The notes: generated by a model from the sequence alone, not told the origin. A stretch of DNA of 64,000 nt from Bacillota bacterium (GCA_023458375.1 JAEWZT010000003.1:1-64000), one strand, 5' to 3'; shown: positions 26,171 through 36,018, counted from the stretch's first letter. Made by a program: numbers and translations.

Positions 26171-27030
26171 GCGTCCGCTTTAAAAGGGCGGGCAAGGTAT
26201 ATTACTTTTCTCCCTTAGAAGAAAGTTTCGGCGAGGGAGAATACGCCGTGGTAGAAACAATAAGGGGCGTGGAAATTGGCGAAGTGGTTATCGCCAACAA
26301 AGAAGTGCCCGACAAGGAAATAAAGGGGCAGTTAAAACCCGTCATAAGAAAAGCTACGCAAGAAGACTTAGAGCGCCACAGGCAAAATTTGGAAAAACAG
26401 CCGATAGCTATGCAAATCGCGCAGGAAAAAATCGCAAAGCACAAGCTGGGAATGAAGCTTATAGGCTGCGAATACACCTTTGACGGCGCAAAAATAATTC
26501 TTTACTACACGGCGGAGGGCAGGGTGGACTTCCGCGAACTTGTCAAGGATTTGGCGGGCGCTTTCCGCATAAGGGTGGAGTTAAGGCAGATAGGCAAAAG
26601 AGACGAATGCAAGCAGGTGGGGGGAATGGGCTCTTGCGGCAGACCTTGCTGCTGCTGCACGCATTTAGCCGACTTTGACGATAAGGTGAGCATTCATATG
26701 GCAAAAACGCAGGGGCTTTCGTTAAACCCCGGCAAAATAAGCGGGCTTTGCGGGCTTTTGATGTGCTGTCTAAGATACGAAAACGATTATTATCAAGAAA
26801 CAAGCAAGTTTATGCCCCAAGTCAACAGCGAAGTAACCACCCCCGACGGAAAGGGACGCGTGGTAAGTATAGATATTTTGCGCAGAATTGTTAAGGTGGA
26901 GTTCCGCTCAAACAACGACGTGGAAATTAAGCCTTACGGCATAGAAGCCATTACGGCGAGCAAAACGCTCGCCGAAGACATTGCTGTCAGCAACGGCATA
27001 GAGCAGGAATTAAAAGATATAGAAGATTAA
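26155..27030 (+). CDS. ricT: PSP1-domain protein RicT (YaaT)
   Basis: A 291-residue PSP1-domain protein, related to B. subtilis RicT/YaaT. In that organism the RicAFT complex carries Fe-S clusters and acts in RNA maturation, sporulation and competence. The Cys ligands stand out: C152, C161, C165-C168 in GSCGRPCCCCTH, then C199, C204 and C205. The C-terminal part has a KOW-like turn (VTTPDGKGRVVSIDI). It overlaps holB, so the three genes form one operon. No ricA or ricF is in the window. Confidence 0.95.
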   Translation: MPAIVGVRFKRAGKVYYFSPLEESFGEGEYAVVETIRGVEIGEVVIANKEVPDKEIKGQLKPVIRKATQEDLERHRQNLEKQPIAMQIAQEKIAKHKLGMKLIGCEYTFDGAKIILYYTAEGRVDFRELVKDLAGAFRIRVELRQIGKRDECKQVGGMGSCGRPCCCCTHLADFDDKVSIHMAKTQGLSLNPGKISGLCGLLMCCLRYENDYYQETSKFMPQVNSEVTTPDGKGRVVSIDILRRIVKVEFRSNNDVEIKPYGIEAITASKTLAEDIAVSNGIEQELKDIED

Positions 27031-27151
27031 AAACTTTTTGAGGCTTTTGTCGGCAAAAATCGTCAAAAGGTTTAAGAATTTTTAAAGGCTGTTAAAAAAG
27101 GACAACTATCAATTATGGGCGGTAAAAGTTAAAAACATACCGCTCTTTTTG

Positions 27152-27180
27152 TTTACAGTAATGTCAAAGGGTGTTATAAT
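27152..27180 (+). promoter_or_regulatory. SigA-type promoter of ferredoxin gene
   Basis: TTTACA (27152-27157), 17-bp spacer, TATAAT (27175-27180), 34 bases before the ferredoxin ATG. Strong by consensus, so a highly expressed single-gene message is likely. Confidence 0.8.
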
Positions 27181-27213
27181 TTAGCATATAAGAGCAAAAA
27201 AGGAGGTCTGAAA

Positions 27214-27384
27214 ATGGCTTACAAAATCAATGACGAATGCATTTCCTGCGGTAGTTGTCAAGGAGTTTGCCCCACTTCCGCTATAAGCGAAGGCGACGGC
27301 AAATTTGAAATTGACCCCGATGCCTGCATTGACTGCGGTACTTGCGCAAGTCAATGTCCTGTTAGCGCCATTCACCCCGACTAA
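27214..27384 (+). CDS. 2x[4Fe-4S] ferredoxin
   Basis: A 56-residue clostridial-type ferredoxin. Two CxxCxxCxxxCP motifs are present, CISCGSCQGVCP at 9-20 and CIDCGTCASQCP at 38-49, giving two low-potential clusters. It begins MAYKIND. Ribosome site AAGGAGG. It has its own promoter and terminator. It is the natural electron acceptor of the pyruvate:ferredoxin oxidoreductase at 43.3 kb, and could feed the TrxB-like protein at 57.9 kb. Confidence 0.96.
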   Translation: MAYKINDECISCGSCQGVCPTSAISEGDGKFEIDPDACIDCGTCASQCPVSAIHPD

Positions 27385-27399
27385 CAGCTATACTTATTT

Positions 27400-27426
27400 G
27401 CCCGCGTAAAATACGCGGGCTTTTTA
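27400..27426 (+). terminator. Terminator of ferredoxin gene
   Basis: GCCCGCGTA (27400-27408) pairs with TACGCGGGC (27412-27420) around a 3-nt loop, followed by a T run. A textbook intrinsic terminator. Confidence 0.9.
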
Positions 27427-27856
27427 TATTTCCTTTTAAATACTTTTTCTGTGGCGCGTTACATATTTTTGAAGAGATAATTTTATTTAAAGTAACAAAA
27501 CAAAGCCAAGAACTCGAAACAGCGATATTATAAAGAAATAAGCTGCAAATATTTCATTTTAATGAAGCTTTTCGTTTTGGTATTTTCTTGCGGACACCGA
27601 CTTTAAGCGAAGCATATTTTTCAAAAGCCGCAGACTAAAAAATTTGTTTTTTCGCCCGCTTTTTCAAAACATGTTGCGCGTCGGCTTCCGCCCTCATAAA
27701 ATAAGATTAAATTATTATAACTTAGTTATAATAATTTAGGTTTTTTCTATAAAACCGCAGCCAACGGACAGTTATGACCTGCCGATAACCGATAAGAAAT
27801 TATTGAATGTTTTTTTTAGTTATTCCGTAAACCGCCGCTATTAAGCGGCGGTTATA
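27427..27856. other. Spacer with two inverted repeats
   Basis: No gene is seen. A perfect 14-bp AT-rich inverted repeat lies at 27708-27721/27725-27738 with a 3-nt loop and T6 after it. A GC-rich 10-bp hairpin lies at 27830-27839/27844-27853, just past the stop of the E2-like gene; it lacks an immediate T run on the minus strand but probably serves as its terminator. Confidence 0.55.
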
Positions 27857-28789
27857 TTACGCCGTCTTTTGGGCGCGCTTTTGCTTTTTGGCAAGCTTTT
27901 TTTGCTCTTCTTCCGCCGCGAGTTTTCTTCTTTCAATTTCCGCGTCGGTTTTTGCGTCGTGGTATTCTTCCATAAGCATTTCGGGATGGGCGATTAAGCG
28001 TCTGAACAGGTGGAAAGAGCGCGCCAAGTAGTGCCCGTCGCATATTCTTTCGTCGCTGCTTATACCAAGCTGCATAATTTTGCTTATTGCAATTTCTTTG
28101 TCCTCGTTTACCACCGGCTTTAATTTTTCTTTGCCCATAGAGAAAAACAGGCTTGTCGTGCCGAAGTCGTAGCAGTGGTGGTTTATGCTTTCCATTTTAA
28201 GGCTCTTTAAGTTGGTGATGAAAAAAGAAGTGTGGAAAGGGGAAATGTCCATAAAGGCGCGCGGCATTCTGTTATGCCTGTCCAAATATTTTAAAAACGC
28301 CACAACCATTTTGGAAAGGGGAACTGGAAGCCCTCCCACCGCGACGGTTTTTTCCTTCGTGGGGTTATAGTTTGCGGCGAGGGACTCCTCAATGATTTTA
28401 TCTAATGTATCGCTTATTTCCATTATGGACTCATGTCCGCAAAAAGTGTGTTTAACGATAAGTTCTTCCGCGTCGTCAACCATAGTTTGTTTAATTGTAA
28501 AGGCGACCGTTACGCCGTAATGCTCGTAAAGGCGGGCGTTCATTACAAAACGGTTTAAGTAAGGCCTCATGGCAAAACCCCTGACTAAGGCGGCTATTAC
28601 AACATGCATATAGGAATAACGCCTGCCTGTTTGCGCTATTTGACCCTTAATAAAGTTATCCATGCCCTCGCAGGGTATGTCCACCATTGCGTAGTTTGTG
28701 GCGTCGTAGCGCTTGGGCATTATGCTCATTATCAGAGAAAACATAGGGTCCGTTTGCTTGACGTGGAATGCTTCTCTCCTTTTTTTCAT
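27857..28789 (-). CDS. Stand-alone E2-like (2-oxoacid dehydrogenase) acyltransferase
   Basis: A 310-residue protein matching the catalytic domain of 2-oxoacid dehydrogenase E2 and chloramphenicol acetyltransferase. There is no lipoyl or E3-binding domain, and no E1, E3 or lipoyl protein beside it. The active-site motif HxxxDG appears as ERICDG (247-252), so Glu replaces the catalytic His. A charged coiled tail (about 280-310) is Lys/Glu-rich. It follows the CofE-like gene after nine bases with AGGAGGG before its ATG. It may be a non-catalytic relative or use another residue. Confidence 0.82.
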   Translation of the reverse strand: MKKRREAFHVKQTDPMFSLIMSIMPKRYDATNYAMVDIPCEGMDNFIKGQIAQTGRRYSYMHVVIAALVRGFAMRPYLNRFVMNARLYEHYGVTVAFTIKQTMVDDAEELIVKHTFCGHESIMEISDTLDKIIEESLAANYNPTKEKTVAVGGLPVPLSKMVVAFLKYLDRHNRMPRAFMDISPFHTSFFITNLKSLKMESINHHCYDFGTTSLFFSMGKEKLKPVVNEDKEIAISKIMQLGISSDERICDGHYLARSFHLFRRLIAHPEMLMEEYHDAKTDAEIERRKLAAEEEQKKLAKKQKRAQKTA

Positions 28790-28798
28790 TTTTCCCTC

Positions 28799-29971
28799 CT
28801 ATTTATCAGCGTAGTTGCTGAAATAATTTTTAATTAAAATGACGGGCGTGCCCCTGTCGCCGCTGCCGCTAGTAAGGTCGGCAAGGCTTGCAAGCAAATC
28901 GGTATAGCGCCTCGGCGTGGTGCCCTGCCCTAGCATTTCGTCCTTTAAACAACTTTTTGCCCTTATAAGCTCTTTAAGCTTTGCTTCCGCCTGCGCTTCG
29001 TCCATGTCTTTAAGGGCGGTGTCGGCAAGGTATTTTAACTTCAATTCGTGGGGGCTGCCCAAAAGTCCCTTTGTAAAGGCGGGGCAGGGGGTGGGGTCTG
29101 CCAATTCCCAAATGCCGCCTACGGGGTCTTTGAATGCGCCGTCGCCATAAACCATTACCTCTATTTTTTTGCCGGTAGCCTCAAAGAACTCTTTACTTAG
29201 TTTTTGCACAAACTCTTGGGAGTTTTGCGGAAATAACTTAATACTGCCTTCCGTAGCCAAATTGCTGCCCAAAAGCCCGTAAAGGGAATTGAAACCGCTT
29301 CCGTCAACACTTTCGTTCAAAATGTCGTCAAGACCGAAAACCTTTGCGCCCAGCTTACGCAGTTTTTCTTTTGCCGCCTGCCGTGAGTGTATTTCCGAAA
29401 CTATAACACAGTTTGTATGTTTTAAAATGCTTTCCCTTTTATTGGAAATTATAATCACGCTGTTGGGGCAGATTTTAGAGTAGTAGTCAATGTAGTCAAC
29501 GTCCGTAAAGGGGTGCAGAGTGCTGCCGAAGCGGTCTTTAAACTCTTTGGCGGTAAACTCCTCGTCGTATACGCCCCCGCATTTATCTTGCGCGCTTTGC
29601 CAGTCAAGCAAGGGGTTGCCCACTTCGTCGCAGGGGTAAGAGAGCTGGATAACCACCTTTTCGCAGGCAAGTGAAACCGCCTTTAAAATCATGGAAAAAC
29701 GGTTGCGGGACAAAATGGGGTTGAGCACGCCCACAACGCCCCCGCCCGTTTTTTGCCTGATATCCTTAGCTATTTGCTCAACGGTGGCGTAATTGTTTTG
29801 GCTGCGGGCGACAACCGCCTCGGTAACGGCTACAATATCGCCGTCGCGCAAGGAAAGGTTAATTTCTTTTGCCGCGTCAAAAACGCTGTCTTTGACTATG
29901 CTTACCAAGTCGTCGCCCTTTCTTATGATAGGGGTGCGGACGCCTATGCTTATAACTCCTACGTTGCTCAC
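28799..29971 (-). CDS. CofE-like (coenzyme F420 gamma-glutamyl ligase family) protein
   Basis: A 390-residue member of the F420-0:gamma-glutamyl ligase family. Family marks are GVRTPIIRKGDDL at about 10-22, GDIVAVTEAVVARSQ at about 43-57 and VYGDGAFKDPVGGIWELADP at about 274-293. The GTG start at 29971 is chosen because GGAGG lies seven bases before it; a TTG 19 codons upstream has no site. No F420 synthesis gene occurs in the window and most Clostridia do not make F420, so the true acceptor of the glutamate is open. It forms an operon with the E2-like gene. Confidence 0.85.
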   Translation of the reverse strand: MSNVGVISIGVRTPIIRKGDDLVSIVKDSVFDAAKEINLSLRDGDIVAVTEAVVARSQNNYATVEQIAKDIRQKTGGGVVGVLNPILSRNRFSMILKAVSLACEKVVIQLSYPCDEVGNPLLDWQSAQDKCGGVYDEEFTAKEFKDRFGSTLHPFTDVDYIDYYSKICPNSVIIISNKRESILKHTNCVIVSEIHSRQAAKEKLRKLGAKVFGLDDILNESVDGSGFNSLYGLLGSNLATEGSIKLFPQNSQEFVQKLSKEFFEATGKKIEVMVYGDGAFKDPVGGIWELADPTPCPAFTKGLLGSPHELKLKYLADTALKDMDEAQAEAKLKELIRAKSCLKDEMLGQGTTPRRYTDLLASLADLTSGSGDRGTPVILIKNYFSNYADK

Positions 29972-30387
29972 AATGTTTCCTCCGTTAATGCCAAATATAA
30001 GTTTAGTCTTTTTGGCGCCTCTTGTCAATTACTAATATAAAAAAGGGGTAAGCCGCAATAAGCTTCCCCTGCTTAATTTTTTATAATATTCATTCTTTTC
30101 TCGCGGCGCGCTTTTATGCTCAATTTTAAATGTTCGCTTACGCGCATTTACTTTATCTGCGCTTTTTTAGCATTTAAGGAATAAGCGCGTTATTTTTTAG
30201 CGCCCTATTTTGGAAGGATTTGCAATTTTGGTTTATCGCTTCATGAATTAATATTCCGCTTTTTAAAATTACCGCCTTAAACGATTTTCCCGCGGCATAA
30301 TGTATTTGCAAAACTACTCGGAATTATTTTTGCTCGGCATTTTATTAAAAAGACGTCGCCGCTTTTTTTATTTTAAACAACGCCAGG
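29972..30387. other. Spacer between uvrA and the CofE-like gene
   Basis: No gene seen. An imperfect hairpin with a one-base bulge at about 30044-30070 is followed by a T6 run in the plus direction. Otherwise AT-rich spacer. Confidence 0.5.
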
Positions 30388-33222
30388 CTAATTAGCGTCA
30401 TTAGATTTCCCGCCCTGTTTTAATACCTTTTTAAGGTATTGCCCCGTATAGCTTTTTTCGTTTTTTGCCACCTCTTCGGGCGTTCCCAGCGCCACAATTT
30501 CGCCCCCCTTGTCACCCCCCTCGGGACCCAAGTCTATAACGTAGTCGGCTACCTTTATCATATCAAGGTTATGCTCAATAACAATTACCGTGTTGCCCCA
30601 AGACACAAGGCGCTGTAAGATATCAATCAAGCGCGAAACGTCGTCGGCGTGAAGCCCCGTTGTCGGCTCGTCCAAAAGGTAAAGCGTCTTGCCCGTGCTG
30701 CGGCGCGAAAGCTCCGTCGCAAGCTTTACGCGTTGCGCTTCGCCGCCCGAAAGCGTTGTCGCGCTTTGCCCCAGTTTAATGTAACCCAGCCCTACGTCGT
30801 AAAGCGTTTGAAGCTTGTTTTTTACGCTCGTTACGTTTTGGAAAAAGTCCAATGCTTCTTCCACCGACATTTCAAGCACGTCCGCGATATTTTTCCCCTT
30901 GTAAGTTACTGAAAGCGTCTCGCGGTTGTAGCGTTTGCCCTTGCACACCTCGCAGGGGACATAAACGTCGGGCAAAAAGTTCATTTCAATGCGCTTTATG
31001 CCGTCGCCCGAACAGTTTTCGCACCGTCCGCCCTTGACGTTGAAGGAAAAGCGTCCCGCGCCGTAACCCCTTTCCTTGGCTTCTTTTGTCGCGGCAAAAA
31101 GCGTCCTTAAATGGGTGAAAAGTCCCGTATAGGTCGCGGCGTTGCTTCTTGGGGTCCTGCCTATCGGCGACTGGTCAATATCAATTACCTTGTCTAAAAA
31201 TTCAATCCCCGTTATGCTGCCGCAGGAAACTTTCCTAAACCTCGCCCTGTTGAGCTTATGCGACAAAAATGGTAAAAGCGTTTCGTTGATTAAGCTGCTT
31301 TTTCCGCTCCCCGATACTCCCGTTACGGCGATAAAACAGCCCGTGGGGAAAGAAACGTCAATGTTTTTTAGATTGTTTTGCGTAGCGTTATGAATTGTAA
31401 GGAAGTTTGCGGATTCTCTTCTTTGGGAGGGGACTATAACGCCCTTTTTGCCCGACAGATATTGCCCCGTCAAGCTTTTTTCGCAATTCATTATGTCTTG
31501 GGGAGAGCCTTCCGCTACTATTTCGCCCCCCTTAATTCCCGCGCCGGGACCTATGTCCACTACGTAGTCGGCAGCCATTATGGTTTCTTCGTCGTGTTCA
31601 ACGACAATTAAGGTATTGCCTAAGTCGCGCAGTTTAATTAAAGTCTCAATGAGTTTGGAATTATCCCTCTGGTGAAGCCCGATGCTGGGTTCGTCTAAAA
31701 TATACAGCACGCCCACAAGCCCGCTGCCTATTTGCGTGGCAAGCCTTATGCGCTGCGCTTCCCCGCCCGAAAGACTGCCGCTTGCGCGCCAAAGGGTAAG
31801 GTAGTCAAGCCCCACGTCCACCAAAAATTTAAGCCTTGCCTTAATCTCTTTAAGCACCGCGTCGGCTATAAGCCGCTGTGTTTTGTCAAGCTTTAAATTG
31901 TCAAAAAAATCAATGGTAGCCTTAATGCTCATTTGGCAGGCTTCGTAAATATTCTTGTCGCCCACCGTAACGGAAAGCGTTTCCTTTTTTAGGCGCCTGC
32001 CGTTGCAAAGGGGGCAGGGACGCGCCGTCATATATTTTTCAAATTCGGCGCGGGCGTAGTCGCTGCTCGTATCGCGGTAACGGCGGGCAAGCATAGGCAT
32101 TAAGCCCTCCCACTTGTTGGATTTATAGGCATAATCGCCGTTTTTCATGTATACGCTAAACGGCAGGTCGCTTCCGTATAAAATTACTCTGCGGGCATGT
32201 TCGCTTAGCTGCTCAAAGGGCGTGGCGGTGGAAAAGCCGTGCACCTTTGACAACGACACAAAATAGTTGTGCATCCATGTGCCGCCGTCTAAGGAAAATC
32301 CCGCGACCCTTATCGCCCCCTCGTCTAAGCTCTTGCTTTTATCGGGAACAAGCAGTTCCTCGTCGAATTCCCTCAGTTCCCCCAGACCCGTGCAGTTTGG
32401 GCAGGCGCCGAAAGGGGAGTTGAAAGAAAACACCCTTGGCTCCATTTCGGGCAGGCTTACGTTGCAGTCGGGACAATTATATTTGTCGGAATAAAGAGTA
32501 TCGGCGCCCTCGTGAGAACATATTACAAGCCCGCCCGACAGTTTAAGCGCCGTTTCAACGCTGTCTGTCAAGCGTTTCTGAATGTCGCTTTTAATTGCCA
32601 GCCTGTCTATAACCACGCTTATGTCGTGGCGCAGATTTTTATCCATTTGAATGTCGTCTTCAAGGGAATAAAGCGCATTGTCTACAATTACGCGCGTAAA
32701 GCCGCTCTTTTTATAGCCTTCAAGCTGCTTAATATATTCCCCTTTCCTCGCTCGCACGACGGGGGATAAAAGCATTATTTTTCCCCCCTCGGGCAAAGAC
32801 ATGATTTTGTCCACAATGGTGTCAACGCTTTGGCGGGTAATTTCCTTTCCGCAGTTGGGGCAGTGGGGGACGCCGGCGCGCGCATACATAAGGCGCAAGT
32901 AATCGTAAATTTCCGTAACGGTACCCACCGTGCTTCGGGGGTTGTTGCTGGTAGTTTTTTGGTCTATGCTTATGGCGGGGGAAAGCCCCTCAATATATTC
33001 CACGTCGGGCTTGTCCATCTGCCCCAAAAACTGGCGCGCGTAAGCGGAGAGGCTTTCAACATATCTGCGCTGCCCCTCGGCAAAAATGGTATCAAACGCC
33101 AAAGAACTTTTTCCGCTGCCCGACAGTCCCGTAAAGACTACGAACTTGTCGCGGGGGATTTTCAAGCTTATGCCCTTTAAGTTGTTTACTCTTGCGTTTT
33201 TAATTACAATGCTGTCTTTCAT
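30388..33222 (-). CDS. uvrA: Excinuclease ABC subunit A
   Basis: The 944-residue damage-recognition ATPase of nucleotide excision repair. Two ABC units are present: Walker A GLSGSGKSS at about 32-40 and GVSGSGKSS at about 640-648, with signatures SLSGGEAQRIRLA and TLSGGEAQRVKLA. Zinc-finger Cys pairs include CPNCG near 100, CPDCN near 255 and CENCSG near 735. It lies 22 bases after uvrB in a coaX-uvrB-uvrA operon. Length is normal. Confidence 0.98.
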   Translation of the reverse strand: MKDSIVIKNARVNNLKGISLKIPRDKFVVFTGLSGSGKSSLAFDTIFAEGQRRYVESLSAYARQFLGQMDKPDVEYIEGLSPAISIDQKTTSNNPRSTVGTVTEIYDYLRLMYARAGVPHCPNCGKEITRQSVDTIVDKIMSLPEGGKIMLLSPVVRARKGEYIKQLEGYKKSGFTRVIVDNALYSLEDDIQMDKNLRHDISVVIDRLAIKSDIQKRLTDSVETALKLSGGLVICSHEGADTLYSDKYNCPDCNVSLPEMEPRVFSFNSPFGACPNCTGLGELREFDEELLVPDKSKSLDEGAIRVAGFSLDGGTWMHNYFVSLSKVHGFSTATPFEQLSEHARRVILYGSDLPFSVYMKNGDYAYKSNKWEGLMPMLARRYRDTSSDYARAEFEKYMTARPCPLCNGRRLKKETLSVTVGDKNIYEACQMSIKATIDFFDNLKLDKTQRLIADAVLKEIKARLKFLVDVGLDYLTLWRASGSLSGGEAQRIRLATQIGSGLVGVLYILDEPSIGLHQRDNSKLIETLIKLRDLGNTLIVVEHDEETIMAADYVVDIGPGAGIKGGEIVAEGSPQDIMNCEKSLTGQYLSGKKGVIVPSQRRESANFLTIHNATQNNLKNIDVSFPTGCFIAVTGVSGSGKSSLINETLLPFLSHKLNRARFRKVSCGSITGIEFLDKVIDIDQSPIGRTPRSNAATYTGLFTHLRTLFAATKEAKERGYGAGRFSFNVKGGRCENCSGDGIKRIEMNFLPDVYVPCEVCKGKRYNRETLSVTYKGKNIADVLEMSVEEALDFFQNVTSVKNKLQTLYDVGLGYIKLGQSATTLSGGEAQRVKLATELSRRSTGKTLYLLDEPTTGLHADDVSRLIDILQRLVSWGNTVIVIEHNLDMIKVADYVIDLGPEGGDKGGEIVALGTPEEVAKNEKSYTGQYLKKVLKQGGKSNDAN

Positions 33223-33244
33223 ATTAAGCTTTTTTCCGTACCGT

Positions 33245-35200
33245 TTATTTTTTGTTCATGGCGCTTAGCTTTCTTTCAAGCTTTGCCGCCTGTTCTCTGT
33301 AACTTATTGCCTGCTCAAAATCAAGCTGCCCCGCCGCTAAGCGCATTGCCGCTTTAAGGCGGGAAATTTCCTCCGACAGGTCGTCGTAGTTTAATGCCGA
33401 CAGGTCTTTCCTTGTTATTTCAAGGGTATTTTGCGCGTTGTCGCCCACCGTCTGGGGAATAATGCCGTGCTTATCGTTATAATTTTGTTGCAGTTCGCGC
33501 CGCCTGTCTGTTTCGTCTATGGCGCGCCGCATGCTTCCAGTAATATTGTCGGCATACATTATGACCCTGCCATTGACGTTTCTTGCCGCCCTGCCCACCG
33601 TTTGAATAAGGCTGCTTTCGCTTCTTAAAAAACCCTCTTTGTCGGCGTCCAAAATAGCTACAAGCATAACTTGCGGCAGGTCAAGCCCCTCCCTTAAAAG
33701 GTTGATGCCCACCAAAACGTCAAAATTACCCTTTTTTAGCCCGCTTATTATGTCAATGCGCTCTAACGTATCTATGTCGCTGTGCATATAGCGCACGCGT
33801 ATTTTGCGCTCAGTCAAATAGTTTGTAAGCGCTTCCGCCATACGTTTTGTCAAGGTTGTAACAAGCGTCCTGCCCCCTAAGCCCGTAACCTTAGTTATTT
33901 GCGTTATAAGGTGGTCTATTTGCCCCTCCGTTTTTACAATTTCAATGGGCGGGTCAATAAGCCCCGTAGGGCGCAGCAGCTGTTCTACCGTATTGTCGGA
34001 TATTTCCAGTTCAAAAGGGGCGGGAGTCGCCGACATGCAGACAATTTGCCCCACCCTTTTGTCAAACTCGTTAAATTTTAAAGGTCTGTTGTCGTAGGCG
34101 CTTTTCATTCGAAACCCGTAGCTTACCAAATTATCTTTTCTTGACCTGTCGCCGTTATACATACCCCTTATTTGCGGTATGCTTATATGGCTTTCGTCTA
34201 TAAAGGTAATGAAATCCTCGGGGAAATAATCTATTAAAGTATAGGGCGGTTCGCCCGGTTTTCTTCCGTCAAAGTAGCGGGAATAGTTTTCTATGCCGCT
34301 GCAAGTGCCCAGTTCAGTTATCATTTCCAAGTCGTAATTGGTGCGCTGTTCAAGCCTGTATGCTTCTAAAATCTTGCCCTCGCTTTTTAGGCTTTCCACC
34401 TCTAAGGGTAGGTCGGACTTGATATTTGCTATCGCCTGCTCTTTGTTTACACCCAAAACATAGTGCGTTGCGGGGAAAATTACTGCGTGCAAAAGCTGGG
34501 CAAGCCTTGTGCCCGCCGTGGCGTTGATTTCGTAAATCTTTTCCACCTCTTCGCCCCAAAACTCGACTCTCACCGCTTTATCGGTGTTTTGAATGGGGTA
34601 TACGTCCAAAATGTCGCCCCTTACCCTAAATGTGCCGCGCGCAAAGTCAAGGTCGTTCCTTTGATACTGCAAATCCACCAGCTTTCTTATAAGGGCTTCT
34701 CTGGGGTAAGCGTCGCCGGGGCGAAGGGACAGCGCGTTTTTGTAATATTCTTCGGGCGCGCCCAAACCGTAAATGCAAGAAACGCTTGCGACAACTATGG
34801 TGTCCCGCCTTTCGGCAAGGGAACAGGTCGCCGAGTGGCGAAGCTTGTCTATTTCTTCGTTGATGTCAACCTCTTTTTCAATATAAAGGTCTTTGTTGGG
34901 GATATAGCTTTCGGGCATATAATAATCGTAATAGGACACAAAAAACTCAACTCTGTTTTTGGGGAAAAACTCCCTCAATTCGTTGCAGAGCTGAGCAGCC
35001 AAAGTTTTATTGTGCGATATAACCAAAGCGGGGCGGTTAAGCTTTGCAATGACGTTTGCCATCGTAAAGGTTTTTCCGCTTCCCGTTACGCCTTTAAGCA
35101 CCTGCGTCCTCAGTCCGTTGTTAATTCCTTCTACCAGGGAATCTATTGCCTGAGGCTGGTCGCCCTTAGGTAAAAATTTACTTACCAGTTGAAATTCCAA
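33245..35200 (-). CDS. uvrB: Excinuclease ABC subunit B
   Basis: The 651-residue helicase-like subunit that verifies damage and recruits UvrC. Walker A GVTGSGKT is at about 39-46, followed by the beta-hairpin region SYYDYYMPESYIPN near 93. Helicase motifs include DESH near 335, and a C-terminal UVR motif is present. The start is TTG at 35200, which gives the usual N-terminus (FQLVSKFLPKGDQPQAI). Only a weak purine-rich site precedes it. It lies 27 bases after coaX. Confidence 0.98.
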   Translation of the reverse strand: MEFQLVSKFLPKGDQPQAIDSLVEGINNGLRTQVLKGVTGSGKTFTMANVIAKLNRPALVISHNKTLAAQLCNELREFFPKNRVEFFVSYYDYYMPESYIPNKDLYIEKEVDINEEIDKLRHSATCSLAERRDTIVVASVSCIYGLGAPEEYYKNALSLRPGDAYPREALIRKLVDLQYQRNDLDFARGTFRVRGDILDVYPIQNTDKAVRVEFWGEEVEKIYEINATAGTRLAQLLHAVIFPATHYVLGVNKEQAIANIKSDLPLEVESLKSEGKILEAYRLEQRTNYDLEMITELGTCSGIENYSRYFDGRKPGEPPYTLIDYFPEDFITFIDESHISIPQIRGMYNGDRSRKDNLVSYGFRMKSAYDNRPLKFNEFDKRVGQIVCMSATPAPFELEISDNTVEQLLRPTGLIDPPIEIVKTEGQIDHLITQITKVTGLGGRTLVTTLTKRMAEALTNYLTERKIRVRYMHSDIDTLERIDIISGLKKGNFDVLVGINLLREGLDLPQVMLVAILDADKEGFLRSESSLIQTVGRAARNVNGRVIMYADNITGSMRRAIDETDRRRELQQNYNDKHGIIPQTVGDNAQNTLEITRKDLSALNYDDLSEEISRLKAAMRLAAGQLDFEQAISYREQAAKLERKLSAMNKK

Positions 35201-35227
35201 ACCCGTTTTTCCCTTTTTAACGCGCCG

Positions 35228-35998
35228 CTAATCGTTATTCATTTTGTAAATTATGTTAAGCCCCTCTAAGGAAAGCCCCCTGTCTATAACGTCAAAAAGC
35301 GGCTCAATATCCATAATAAGCTCCGAAAGCCCCCCTGTTGCGATTACCTTTATGCTTGTGTCGCCCAGTTCGCCTTTAATTTTTTGCAAAAGATATTTTG
35401 CTTCCCCCGCTTTGCCGTAAAGCGCGCCCGCCTGAATGCCTTTTACCGTAGTGTTCGCGATAATTTTCGCAGGCGCGGCAAGCTCCACGCGGGGAAGCTG
35501 CGCCGTTTCTTTTGCCAGTGCGTTGACGGAAGTTTTTATGCCCGCCGTAATGACCCCGCCCAAAAACTCTCCCTTTGCGTTAACCACGTTGTAGGTTGTG
35601 GCGGTGCCGAAATCTACCAAAATAAAGGGGGCTTTATACTTTTTCAAAGCGGCGACGCAGTTTACTATCCTGTCGCTGCCCAGCTCTTTGGGGTTTTCGT
35701 ATTTTATCGCCATACCCGTTTTGACGCCCGTTTCAACCATTAACGGCTTTAATTTAAAGTAAAACTTTAAAGCGTGGAGCAGCGAATAATTCAACTGCGG
35801 TATTACGGAAGAGATTATAGCGCCTTTGATTTTCGTTTCGTCTATGTCGGAAGCCCTGAACAGCTGCATAATTATCGCGCCCGTTTCGTCTGCCGTTCTG
35901 TTGACGTCGGTGCTCATCTTCCAGCTTGAAACAAGGACGTTTTCTTTAAATAACCCCAGTTTGATATTAGTATTGCCAACGTCTATTGCAAGTATCAT
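35228..35998 (-). CDS. coaX: Type III pantothenate kinase
   Basis: A 256-residue kinase that phosphorylates pantothenate, the first step of coenzyme A synthesis. The phosphate-binding DVGNTNIKLGLF is at 5-16 and VDFGTATTYNVV at about 128-139; GSDRIVNCVA at about 107-116 is typical. It heads the operon with uvrB and uvrA and has its own promoter. The neighbouring ECF S component may supply its substrate. Confidence 0.95.
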   Translation of the reverse strand: MILAIDVGNTNIKLGLFKENVLVSSWKMSTDVNRTADETGAIIMQLFRASDIDETKIKGAIISSVIPQLNYSLLHALKFYFKLKPLMVETGVKTGMAIKYENPKELGSDRIVNCVAALKKYKAPFILVDFGTATTYNVVNAKGEFLGGVITAGIKTSVNALAKETAQLPRVELAAPAKIIANTTVKGIQAGALYGKAGEAKYLLQKIKGELGDTSIKVIATGGLSELIMDIEPLFDVIDRGLSLEGLNIIYKMNND

Positions 35999-36018
35999 TT
36001 TTTTACTGTCCTTTGTTA

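Noticed and set aside
34463..35173. 236-codon plus-strand frame inside uvrB
   Set aside because: Antisense shadow of uvrB; composition follows the codon pattern of the real gene.
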